A DNA stretch of 64,000 bases, from assembly GCA_964451365.1 (NCBI GenBank), contig CAYVIB010000006.1, forward strand, positions 62,001-126,000, given 5' to 3'. The notes under the pieces are model-generated. The model did no database searches. It was not told the origin of the DNA and saw only the letters and a program-made list of their open reading frames with translations. Positions 8,036 to 16,478 of this stretch are shown in pieces (positions within the stretch are counted from its first letter, which is position 1; each line of letters starts with the position of its first letter). Source of the stretch: CAYVIB01 sp964451365. GTDB taxonomy: Bacteria; Pseudomonadota; Gammaproteobacteria; Pseudomonadales; Cellvibrionaceae. A program made the translations under genes and the position numbers.

Positions 8036-9388
8036 ATGAGGCAATGGTTTCCGCGAACGCTGAAGGCACAGGCGATCCTTGTATTATGCTGCATTTTTCT
8101 GGTATCCCACGCCGTAAGCCTGCTGATTTACGAAACCCACCGCAATCGCACGATTCTGCTGACCGAGGCGACTGATCTCGCCGCGCGCATTATTGGCATC
8201 GTCGACCTTTCCCGCGCCTTTCCCGCCGACGAGCGGCAACGGATTCTGGCGGCGGCGGAAACCCAGTTCCTCGCCCGGTTCCCTCAGACTGTCTCGCTGG
8301 AGAACGTCGCCTGCCAGGAGAACGATTTCGCCACCCACATGGCGAAGGACCTGCGGGAGACGTTTGCCGACCTGCCCGGACTGGACGCCGAGGTATGTGT
8401 GCGCAACCTGAATGCGGGACTGTCGGTACGAGGCTTCGATGTATTGGTTTCCGTCAGTTTTCCCGACAACGACCGAACCATATTCCACGCCGTCCTGCCC
8501 GCCGGCAATCCGCTGTGGCGGGACCCGGTACTGGTTTACCTGCTGGTGGTGGCGCTTGTCGCCCTGTTCCTGGCGGGCTACCTGATTCGCAAGGTGGTGG
8601 CCCCGCTGGAACGCCTCGCGCGCGCCGCCGACCAGTTCGGCGTGAACATCGATTCCCCGCCGCTCGACGAACAGGGATCGCGGGAGGTCGCCCTGGCCGC
8701 CCGCGCTTTCAATCGTATGCAGGCCCGCCTGGGCCGCCTGGTTCACGGCCAAACCGAAATGCTTGCCGCCATCTCCCACGACCTGCGCTCCGCCGTCACC
8801 CGTCTGCAACTGCGCGCGGAATTACTGAAAGACGACCACGAGCGCGAAGGCCTGCTGCGGGTGGTGGAAGATATGCGCCTGATGATCCAGTCGGTCATCG
8901 CATTCGTGCGCGGTTTTGATCCCAACGAGAAAACGCGCCGCACCAATATTACCGCGCTGGCGGAAAGCCTGTGCGACGACCTGCAGGAGGAAGGCTACCC
9001 TGTAACATTTGAATCCGATGACCATACGCATATTATGATGTGCCGGCCCACCGCCCTGCGCCGGAGTTTTCAGAACGTGATCGACAATGCCGTAAAATAC
9101 GGCCGGGTGGCACACGTAAGTGTTGGAGCCAGGATGGACGAAATTATCATTCGTATCAGCGACGAAGGGCCGGGTATCCCCGAAGAACAACTGGAAAATG
9201 TATTGCGCCCGTTTTACCGGCTGGAAAAGTCCCGCAGCCAGGACACCGGCGGCGTGGGCCTTGGCCTCGCCATCACCCAGAACATCGTGCAGGGACACGG
9301 CGGCGTGTTTACCCTGAAAAACCGGAACGAGGGCGGACTCGAAGCGGAAATACGCCTGGTAAACTTCGACCGCCCTGAAGGCACTTAG
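8036..9388 (+). CDS. EnvZ-type membrane sensor histidine kinase
   Basis: This 450-residue kinase has helix 1 at about residues 12-31, a periplasmic sensor of about 130 residues, helix 2 at about 163-184, HAMP to about 237, then the DHp domain with H248 (AISHDLRSAV). The catalytic domain has the N box (N350), G1 (DEGPGI, 375-380) and G2 (GVGLGLAI). The usual H-box threonine-proline (HDLRTPLT) is replaced by serine-alanine (HDLRSAVT). That loss of the conserved proline is unusual and could alter the kinase/phosphatase balance. It pairs with the regulator just upstream. Its stop codon lies 4 bp from the left repeat of the following MITE-like element. Confidence 0.95.
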   Translation: MRQWFPRTLKAQAILVLCCIFLVSHAVSLLIYETHRNRTILLTEATDLAARIIGIVDLSRAFPADERQRILAAAETQFLARFPQTVSLENVACQENDFATHMAKDLRETFADLPGLDAEVCVRNLNAGLSVRGFDVLVSVSFPDNDRTIFHAVLPAGNPLWRDPVLVYLLVVALVALFLAGYLIRKVVAPLERLARAADQFGVNIDSPPLDEQGSREVALAARAFNRMQARLGRLVHGQTEMLAAISHDLRSAVTRLQLRAELLKDDHEREGLLRVVEDMRLMIQSVIAFVRGFDPNEKTRRTNITALAESLCDDLQEEGYPVTFESDDHTHIMMCRPTALRRSFQNVIDNAVKYGRVAHVSVGARMDEIIIRISDEGPGIPEEQLENVLRPFYRLEKSRSQDTGGVGLGLAITQNIVQGHGGVFTLKNRNEGGLEAEIRLVNFDRPEGT

Positions 9389-9391
9389 GCC

Positions 9392-9692
9392 TGTTAACAC
9401 TAATTCGGTTGTCGCTGTTGTGCCTAAAAAGCCGCTAATCCAGTGGTGCGGCACTCCGACGCGAGGAGTGTGGTTTGGTTATTCCAAATGAGCGACGAGC
9501 AACGACGAGTGGCGGCTTTTTAGGCACAACCCGAAGGGCTGGGGCCCCTGTTTTTAAAACAAAAGGTCCGCCCGGCGGCGTTATCAGTCGCTTATGTAGA
9601 ATGACTACACTACGCTCCTTCTGTCCGGGCGGCGTACCGCTTGCCGGACGAAAAAATGGCCTCCAGCAGCGATAACCGAATCAGTGTTAACA
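9392..9692. mobile_element. 301-bp MITE-like element with 26-bp terminal inverted repeats and nested hairpins
   Basis: The ends 9392-9417 and 9667-9692 are inverted repeats matching at 24 of 26 positions, both beginning TGTTAACACT. Inside, a perfect 18-bp inverted pair (9418-9435 and 9512-9529, core TAAAAAGCCGC) starts right after the left end. It brackets two small hairpins (CACTCC/GGAGTG and TTGG/CCAA). The right half has another inverted pair (CCGCCCGG and CCGGGCGG). No protein is encoded. Such palindromic, high-GC, gene-free elements between genes are typical of MITE or REP-like repeats; the mobile nature is inferred. The right end overlaps a possible GTG start (9684) of the next gene. 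Confidence 0.7.
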
Positions 9693-9716
9693 AGGCTAAA
9701 CAACCGTGACAAACCG

Positions 9717-10478
9717 ATGATAAATACTCCCACCCTAAACCTTTGGTTCGCACAAACCGAAAAACTATCTTTTCCTGAAATATGGGAGACACACTCACCA
9801 CTGTTACCACAGCGGGACAAGGAAAAAATTCTGGCGTACCGGTTCGACAAGGACAGAATCCTGAGCCTTGTCAGCCGGGTAATGGTTCGTCGCATGCTCT
9901 CATCCCTTGTGCCGGATAAGGCACCGGAAAGCTGGCATTTTTCAACCAAACGTTTCGGAAAACCGTTTATCGAGGGAACCGGCGATGAAACACAGCTGCA
10001 ATTTAATTTGTCGCACACAAATGGTTTGGTGGCTTGCGCGGTTGCGCCTGATATCCCCATTGGTATCGATGTGGAAGTCATCAGCGACAAACTATCCACG
10101 CTGGAGATGGCCCCAACCGTATTTACAGCCAGCGAACTTGCCGACCTGCAGGCACTTGCCGGCAGACAGGAGCAGTTCCGCTACTTTTACCGGCTCTGGA
10201 CACTCAAGGAGGCGTACCTCAAATGCGTGGGAGATGGATTGTCGATGCCGCTCCAGGGGTTCGAATTCAGTTTGCGGGAAGCAAAGATAAAATTTAAAAC
10301 AACCAGCGAAAACCGCGAGCAACACCCTATAACTTTTTGCTCAACCCGATTCAACGCGGAACATATGTTGTCGATTGCGGTACAGACGGAAAATCGATTT
10401 GATATTGAAGCCAGGGATTTTTCGGATTTGCAGCATCCCTTGCCAACGGATATTTTCTTCGATTTTCCTTTCCGTTAA
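9717..10478 (+). CDS. 4'-phosphopantetheinyl transferase (Sfp/EntD type)
   Basis: Starting from the ATG at 9717, this is a 253-residue Sfp-type transferase. It moves the phosphopantetheine arm of coenzyme A onto a serine of carrier proteins, so activating fatty-acid, polyketide or peptide synthases. Diagnostic features are FNLSH (96-100), the Mg-binding GIDVE (116-120) and WTLKEAYLK (161-169, with K164 and E165). A GTG at 9684 would add 11 residues but lies inside the terminal repeat of the MITE-like element, so the ATG is preferred. No NRPS/PKS or acyl-carrier gene is within the window, so its substrate is unknown. The convergent neighbour is the GGDEF-EAL gene. Confidence 0.88.
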   Translation: MINTPTLNLWFAQTEKLSFPEIWETHSPLLPQRDKEKILAYRFDKDRILSLVSRVMVRRMLSSLVPDKAPESWHFSTKRFGKPFIEGTGDETQLQFNLSHTNGLVACAVAPDIPIGIDVEVISDKLSTLEMAPTVFTASELADLQALAGRQEQFRYFYRLWTLKEAYLKCVGDGLSMPLQGFEFSLREAKIKFKTTSENREQHPITFCSTRFNAEHMLSIAVQTENRFDIEARDFSDLQHPLPTDIFFDFPFR

Positions 10479-10785
10479 CCGGCACTCATGGTCATCTTCC
10501 GTAGCGCACTACTGTCCGGAATAAAAATCGTCAAATGCGGGAAAAGGCCATTAACAGTGACTTACGACAGAACACAGGCGAAATTAGCTCAAAGTTTGTG
10601 TAAACCTGGTTTGTAGGATGCGAGGAAGTAGATTCCAATGGAAAATCCAGAAAAGGGTCATCTTCGCGCAGCGGAGATCCAAAGGTTTCGGGCGCTGTAG
10701 AGACTTTCAGCTGGATGTCCGCTGCGCGAACATGACATCCGTATTCCCTTCTATTAATCCGGCACTCGTGATCACCTAAAGAGGC
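10479..10785. other. 307-bp convergent intergenic region with direct repeats and a long inverted repeat
   Basis: There is no gene here. Two copies of CCGGCACTCRTGRTCA lie at 10479-10494 and 10759-10774, identical at 14 of 16 positions, flanking most of the interval. Inside, 10657-10675 and 10718-10736 form a 19-bp inverted repeat with one mismatch (core TTCGCGCAGCGGA) and a 42-nt loop. It could be a terminator-like structure for the two converging genes or another small repeat element. There is no U-tract, so a simple intrinsic terminator is unlikely. Confidence 0.5.
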
Positions 10786-13700
10786 TTACCTGCCAGCTTT
10801 TTTCCTCCTGTCCCGCAACCGGCGCACATGCTTGCTTTTCTCCTGGGCAATATCGAATTCACCAATTTCGCGAACATTCAACGGCCGCGCCGACACATTC
10901 ATCCGTTTTTCTATAAATCCCAAGGCGTCGGAAGCGCTCAGCGGCGGCGCGATCAAATAACCCTGACCAAAATCACACCCGACCTCCATAAGGTAGTTCC
11001 GCTGGCCCGCTGTTTCAATTCCCTCTGCCACCACCTTCAGCTTCAACGCGTGCGCCAGTGAAATAGTTGCCTTGACAATTTCGAGTTTTCCATCGAGATT
11101 GCCTTCTTTTCCGGAAATCGCCGCCACAAACTGCCGATCTATTTTCAACACCTGCACCGGCAGTTGATCGAGATAACTCAATGAAGAATACCCGGTACCA
11201 AAGTCATCAATTGCCAGTTCAATACCCCGCGCCCGCAGAGCATCGAGCAATCGGTTTACCATCTCGCCATTTTCCATAATCACCGATTCCGTAATTTCCA
11301 GCTTCAATAAATTACTGTCGAGCCTGGATTCCTCCAGTATGTAATCAATGGAATCGATCAAATCCAACTGGTTTAACTGGAGTGAAGACATGTTAACGGC
11401 AATGCTTGGCGGGGTAACAAAATCAAACTGCATCAACCATCGGCCCAGCTGGTTACACGCTTCGCGCAATACCCACAGGCCGATCGAAACAATCAACCCG
11501 CACTCCTCGGCGAGCGGAATAAATTTGTCCGGAGATATAAACCCTTTTCCGGGATGGTGCCAGCGCAGCAGTGCCTCGAAACCCGTTAGCGTATCGGTTT
11601 GCAAATCGATAATAGGCTGGTAAACCACCCGAAACTGATTGCGTTCGATAGCTTCGTGTAAATCACTTTCCAGTGCCGCCATTTCCTGTGCCTGCTCGCG
11701 CATACGGGCATCGAACAATTCGCACATGCCGCGGCCATTGGCTTTGGCCCGATACATGGCGATATCGGCATCGCGCAATACATGTTCGGGTTTGGTGTGG
11801 GTTTCATCGCACAGAACCATTCCCATGCTGACTTTAAAGTGCAGGTGCTGTTGTTCAATAAAAAACGGCTCCTCGAACAAATCCACAACCTGTTGAGCCA
11901 AACTGAGCAGTTCTTCCTCGCCGGAAATCGTATCGATAAGCAGGTTAAATTCGTCTCCCCCGAGACGAATAGCATGATAATGCTCCGTATTGAAATGCCG
12001 CAGCCGATCGGCAACAGCAATAAGCAAACGGTCGCCAAGTAGATGCCCGTGCGTGTCGTTGACCTGCTTGAACCGGTCGCCGTCCAGAAACATTAATGCG
12101 AACGTACTGCCGCCGCTTTGCCGCTCCGCCATAAGCGTCTCCAGTTTTTGCAGCAGCCAGGCCCGATTGGGCAAACCTGTCAGGGCGTCGTGAAATGCCA
12201 TATGATAGAGCTTGTCTTCCGCCAGTCTACGTTCACTCGCTTCCACCGTAAGTTGCTGCGTTCGCTGTTCAACACGCCGTTCCAGCTCCGCGTTTAAGTC
12301 CGTGGCATAGCGATTGGATTCTTCCAGTTCGCGGGTTTTTTCCGTTACCATGACGCGCAGCTGTTTTTGCTGGTGCTGCGTGGCTTTGAGGCGCCAATAA
12401 ATGAAGGCGTACACCAACAGTCCGGCAATTCCCGCCATCAGTGTTCTGGCCCACCAGGTCATCCACCACGGCGACAGTACCGTCAGCCCCATACCGATGC
12501 CTTCCTCGTTCCACACACCTTCGTTGTTCGCCCCCAACACATGGAAATAATAATGACCGGGGTCGAGATTGGTATAGCGTGCCCGGCGTCGGTTGGCGTC
12601 GACTTCGGTCCAACCGGATTCCAATCCCTCCAGGCGATAACGGTAACGGTTTTTGGTGGGTGCGATAAAGTCAAGTGCGGAGAATTCAAAGGTGATATCG
12701 CGCATATGGTACGGCAGAATTATTTTTTTTATCGTGCCGTTTTCCCTTTCGATATATTTTTTTTCCGTCGAATTCAACACGGAATTCTGGAAAATATCAA
12801 CATCGGTAAAGACAAGGCCGGGAACCGCTTTATTGCGCGGCAGCCTGCCCGGATCGAACACGGTTATTCCCTTTGGCCCGCCAAAATACATTACCCCGCC
12901 ACGGGTGATTAAGTGGCTATAGTTGTTGAACTGTGAATCGCTTAAGCCGTCGCGCTCATCGAAGGTTTCAAATGTTTCGGTCGCCGGATCGAACCGGTTC
13001 AGGCCGGAACGGGTTCCCAGCCAGAAATGTCCACTGAGGTCCTGCTCAATGGATGAAACATAGTTGTCGCTGAGACCGTCCGCGCGCGTGTATCCCTTTA
13101 ACTCCAGTGTCGTGGTGTTCAATCGGTAAAAACCCATGGAGGATGCGATCCACAGCATGTCATGCGCAACGAACAAGTCGTTGACGATGTGAATCGTCTC
13201 GCTAAACATTTTTTCCGACCGGTGGGTTTTCAGGTCCAGTCGCTCGATTCCTCGATATCCACCCACCCAGAGTTTCGAACCGTCAATACCGTATTCGACA
13301 TCCTGCACCGAGGCACTGTACAGGCGCCACGCGTTGCCCGACTGATCGGGAAAATAAGGTGTAAATACACCACTTTCAGGATCGTAGTGCTGTATTCCCC
13401 GCCGCCACACGCTGATCCACATACCACCTTTACCGTCCGGTTCGAGCCGGAAGATATTGTCGTTGGCCAGCGATCGACTTTCATCCACGCCGGGTATCGA
13501 TTTTATATGGCTAAACGAATTCGTTCGCGGGTTATATATATTGATCCCGCCGGCCCAGGTTCCGGCCCAGATTGTTCCGTCCACATTCTCCGCCAGCGAA
13601 ATAACCGAATCGCTGCTCAGGCTCCCGGGATCGCGGGAGTTATTCCGGTAGTGGGTAAACGCCCCCGAAACCGGGTCGTAACGATTCAATCCACCGCCGT

Positions 13701-14865
13701 CAGTGGCGATCCAAATGCGGCCGTGGCGATCTTCCAGCAGGTCAAGTATGTTGTCGAAACTCAGCGTATTTTTATCGTCGCCCCGATACCGGATAGTGCG
13801 GAATTTTTCCAGGTGCTCCGAAATCCGGCGCACGCCATACTTGCGCACGCTAAACCAAAGCGAGCCTTTGGAATCTTCATAAATGCCGTCCACGGATGCC
13901 GGTGGGAAGGTATAGGGGTTTCTTTCGGAGGCGGGATAGTGGGCAAAAGAGTCAGTTTCCGGCAAGTATCTGTGCACGCCTTTTTTATCGGTCCCGATCC
14001 AGATCTGCCCCTTACTGTCCTGGAACACACTCCACAGCGCATTGGTGCTGAGACTGTCGGGTTGGTTCGGGTCGTGTCGGTAAATATTTGTATCGCGGGT
14101 CCGCGGGTCCAGCACCACAAGCCCCTGCTGGGTGGCCACCCAAACATCTCCTTTGTCATCGACAATCATTCCCGTCACGCCGTCCGTGCCGGCTTCAAAC
14201 CGCCACGGCAGGGAAAAATATTCCCGCTCGCCCGTCAGCGAATTAAAGCGAAAAATTCCCTCGTTGGCCGCCACCCAGATAATTCCCTTCTCCTGGCCGT
14301 GGGAAAGCGCCGTGATAAAAAGCGCATTTTCCCCGCCCTGTTCCTTGTCGAAATACTGGTGCACCACCTTACCCTGCTTCGGGTCAAAGCCCCGCAGGCC
14401 AAAGCCCTCGCCACCCAGCCAGATAGTGCCGTCAACACCTTCCAGCATCGCCCAGATAATACCCCCATCGGATGCCTCGTAATGGCTGAAGGTTTCTGTT
14501 TCCGGATGAAACCGGTTGAGATTCCGGCCTCCCGCCCAAATGCTGCCATTGCTCTGGACCAATAGCGTGATGGCTATACTGGTACCGAGACTGGTGGGAT
14601 CGTCCGGGTCGGGAACAAAATGCTTAAAACCGTAACCGTCGTAACGTTTGAGGCCGTTGTCCGTTCCCACCCACAGGTAATCCTGGTGGTCGCGTACCAC
14701 ATCGTAGGCGTGGTCATTGCCCGGCTCATTCTCCACATAAATTCCGCGCACCTTGACTTGCCCGATGTCGGGAGAAGCTGCCACGCTCAGGGAAAGTAGG
14801 CACCAAAGACCACAAAGTGGCAGGAACAAGAATCGCCGATAACAAACTGGCTTGGGAAATGGCAC
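10786..14865 (-). CDS. Beta-propeller (Reg_prop/Y_Y_Y) transmembrane GGDEF-EAL c-di-GMP protein
   Basis: This 1359-residue protein has a signal peptide, then about 700 residues of two-component-regulator propeller repeats (many copies like DxxGxIWxGT and LWVGTDNGL) and a Y_Y_Y domain ending near FHVLGANNEG. A membrane helix near residue 830 is followed by a short coiled coil, then GGDEF (intact at about 969-973) and EAL (E1097 in EALLRW; DDFGTGYSS from about 1220; AEGIET). Both cyclase and phosphodiesterase signatures look catalytically complete. The RxxD inhibitory site normally five residues before GGDEF is absent. The periplasmic propeller presumably senses a ligand, as in the hybrid sensors of polysaccharide degraders, but is here wired to c-di-GMP. 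Confidence 0.93.
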   Translation of the reverse strand: MPFPKPVCYRRFLFLPLCGLWCLLSLSVAASPDIGQVKVRGIYVENEPGNDHAYDVVRDHQDYLWVGTDNGLKRYDGYGFKHFVPDPDDPTSLGTSIAITLLVQSNGSIWAGGRNLNRFHPETETFSHYEASDGGIIWAMLEGVDGTIWLGGEGFGLRGFDPKQGKVVHQYFDKEQGGENALFITALSHGQEKGIIWVAANEGIFRFNSLTGEREYFSLPWRFEAGTDGVTGMIVDDKGDVWVATQQGLVVLDPRTRDTNIYRHDPNQPDSLSTNALWSVFQDSKGQIWIGTDKKGVHRYLPETDSFAHYPASERNPYTFPPASVDGIYEDSKGSLWFSVRKYGVRRISEHLEKFRTIRYRGDDKNTLSFDNILDLLEDRHGRIWIATDGGGLNRYDPVSGAFTHYRNNSRDPGSLSSDSVISLAENVDGTIWAGTWAGGINIYNPRTNSFSHIKSIPGVDESRSLANDNIFRLEPDGKGGMWISVWRRGIQHYDPESGVFTPYFPDQSGNAWRLYSASVQDVEYGIDGSKLWVGGYRGIERLDLKTHRSEKMFSETIHIVNDLFVAHDMLWIASSMGFYRLNTTTLELKGYTRADGLSDNYVSSIEQDLSGHFWLGTRSGLNRFDPATETFETFDERDGLSDSQFNNYSHLITRGGVMYFGGPKGITVFDPGRLPRNKAVPGLVFTDVDIFQNSVLNSTEKKYIERENGTIKKIILPYHMRDITFEFSALDFIAPTKNRYRYRLEGLESGWTEVDANRRRARYTNLDPGHYYFHVLGANNEGVWNEEGIGMGLTVLSPWWMTWWARTLMAGIAGLLVYAFIYWRLKATQHQQKQLRVMVTEKTRELEESNRYATDLNAELERRVEQRTQQLTVEASERRLAEDKLYHMAFHDALTGLPNRAWLLQKLETLMAERQSGGSTFALMFLDGDRFKQVNDTHGHLLGDRLLIAVADRLRHFNTEHYHAIRLGGDEFNLLIDTISGEEELLSLAQQVVDLFEEPFFIEQQHLHFKVSMGMVLCDETHTKPEHVLRDADIAMYRAKANGRGMCELFDARMREQAQEMAALESDLHEAIERNQFRVVYQPIIDLQTDTLTGFEALLRWHHPGKGFISPDKFIPLAEECGLIVSIGLWVLREACNQLGRWLMQFDFVTPPSIAVNMSSLQLNQLDLIDSIDYILEESRLDSNLLKLEITESVIMENGEMVNRLLDALRARGIELAIDDFGTGYSSLSYLDQLPVQVLKIDRQFVAAISGKEGNLDGKLEIVKATISLAHALKLKVVAEGIETAGQRNYLMEVGCDFGQGYLIAPPLSASDALGFIEKRMNVSARPLNVREIGEFDIAQEKSKHVRRLRDRRKKAGR

Positions 14866-15040
14866 GGAAAATCCGTTGGTTAAATCAATGGGTTATCAAA
14901 TCAGTTTAGAAGTGGCTGGCAAACCACGCCATTGCATGCATCAAATAGCTGGCGCGAAAAATCACTTATTAGCGCACAAGAATAAAATTTACCCAGTTTA
15001 AACAAAAAAACGGGCGCCACAGTAGGTTGCCTGTCTGGTC

Positions 15041-15059
15041 CGGATTGAAATTCAATCCG
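15041..15059. repeat. Perfect 19-bp palindrome
   Basis: CGGATTGAA-A-TTCAATCCG is a perfect 9+1+9 palindrome, 17 bp beyond the 3' end of the frameshifted gene. It has no U-tract on either strand. It might be an operator or a weak terminator. The flanking 14866-15040 shows nothing else. Confidence 0.4.
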
Positions 15060-15075
15060 CTAAAATCACCCCAGA

Positions 15076-15533
15076 CTAACATTTACCACCAGCGCCACCA
15101 GGGTTTATCTTTTCCTGGCAAGCGTCGGAATCGGCATTGCCGAATTGATACGCCAGCAGCTTTTTCCCGTTTGCAGTAACGGTCAATACGCCGTCGCTTG
15201 GCTTTTGATTAAGCTCCATTGCTTTATTATCGCTTTTCCCGCTGACCAATTCGTAGGTACGTACCAGTTCATCACCGGCCGGCAAAAGCCAATGCAAAAC
15301 GGGATTTTTATCATCGACTATTTGCAAGGGAACCGGTTTTTTTCCCGCCCGTTTACCTCAACCAGTGAAAACGTCTGCGGCTTGGCATTCAACGAGTCGA
15401 GTTCTTGGAGTTTAGCGGGCACATACAGATGATTGGCCCGGGGCAGCATAACCTCAATGGTTGCCAGTGTCTCGGCAAAACCCGGTGACGACAACAAAAG
15501 GCAAGCGAAAAAAAGTCGTTTTAGCGGTTTCAT
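15076..15533 (-). pseudogene. Secreted protein gene split by a frameshift at an A7 run
   Basis: Frame one (start 15533) encodes a signal peptide (MKPLKRLFFACLLLSSPGFA) plus about 50 residues and stops at TAG 15320-15318. The adjoining -1 frame continues without a break as a plausible protein to 15076. Joining the two at AAAAAAA (15343-15337, minus strand) gives about 150 residues. The join reads ...EVNGREKKPVPLQIVDD..., resembling the N-terminus of secreted PmoA/DUF6807-type proteins, though the C-terminus is far too short. The slip site reads A-AAA-AAC in the zero frame, a legal -1 frameshift heptamer. Decay, a homopolymer sequencing error, or programmed frameshifting are all possible; decay or error seems more likely. 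Confidence 0.55.
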
Positions 15534-16478
15534 TATCCAGCCCCACACATCGTTAGATTATCAGCCTGTGGCAAAAGGCTTCCCGCCCTTTTCAGTTCAC
15601 GAAAAGGAAAAAATCATTGTTTTCTTTCCCCTCAAAATCAGGGAATTTAGCCGTCTTCGATTTCGCAATACACCCCTGTATCATTCATGCTGTCGAAAAA
15701 CAGCGTTTTTATTTTGCGCATGTTCATTCCGTTCCTTCTTTATTCTGATCATCCGCCCAACACTCGGTATATCACGATACAGCGCCGGATACAGGCACTT
15801 TAGCGGTAAGAGTGCTCCACGCCGGAAATCCTTCGCAGATAGCAGCAGGAAATACCTGCGCACTCGGGTGTCGGGTGTCCATTTCTTAGGCTGGCTGCGC
15901 GAATTGCGTGCATCTCCCAGACTCTGTCCCTGAGCCTCCAGGGAAAAATTGTGGTTGGGTTAACAAATCGGCAAATACCGGATTTTTATCACCCGGTGGT
16001 AAATAAGCTTTAAAAACAACAACTTCCGGTTATTAATCGAACAATTCCGGATGCTGATTTTCATTCCGGAAAAAACCGGGAACAACCACTGAAACTTGTA
16101 AAAATTACACTTTATATCAAGTACTTAAAAAATCTATCTCAGGTGATTTACCAATTATGGTCGGCGGATTTGCGGTCAAGGTTTCGCCAATTGACACCCT
16201 CTTATGGCGAAGGCCTGAGTCCCGGATATACTTAAATAATTATCGCCTCACAAAAAATCAGCCGAAAGTATTGGAAAATTCGATCGAGCATTATTTTTAG
16301 TGGGAACTAAAATGAGTACTCATACTCTTTAACGCGGTGCGGCTATGGTATATTTTACAAAGCTCGTTTTCCGAGCGGATAACCAGGATGGTTCAAAAAT
16401 ATACTGGTTGCATGTAAGCGACCCCTGCTTTAAACCAGGGTGTTCACAATAAGGTCAGTAAGAAGGTAGATAGTATTT
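15534..16478. other. Long (945 bp) intergenic region upstream of prc
   Basis: I see no convincing gene. A 47-codon ORF (16157-16300, +, beginning MVGGFAVKVSP) has a poor ribosome-binding site. The last 180 bp look regulatory: a 12-bp palindrome ATGAGTACTCAT (16312-16323), an extended -10 (TGGTATATT, 16346-16354), and small hairpins GCTCG/CGAGC near 16362-16376 and CCCTG/CAGGG near 16424-16441. The segment 15549-16100 is AT-richer and may contain decayed coding sequence; nothing is recognisable. Confidence 0.4.
16312..16354 (+). promoter_or_regulatory. Candidate prc promoter with upstream palindrome
   Basis: Extended -10 element TG-G-TATATT at 16346-16354, with only a weak -35 (TTTAAC, 16328-16333, 15-nt spacing). 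The perfect palindrome ATGAGTACTCAT ends 5 bp before that -35 and could bind a regulator. The untranslated leader to the prc ATG would be about 120 nt and can form two small hairpins. Confidence 0.35.

Noticed and set aside
9392..9692. Integron attC site
   Set aside because: Inverted-repeat ends and size are suggestive, but the RYYYAAC/GTTRRRY core sites are not satisfied and no cassette-like gene array is present.
13162..14565. 467-codon plus-strand ORF opposite the propeller GGDEF-EAL gene
   Set aside because: Long only because of codon bias on the opposite strand; no domain, no start signal, and the real gene is continuous.
16140..16250. c-di-GMP or other riboswitch upstream of prc
   Set aside because: Some hairpin potential (TTCGCC/GGCGAA) but no match to a conserved core that I know; prc is not a usual target.
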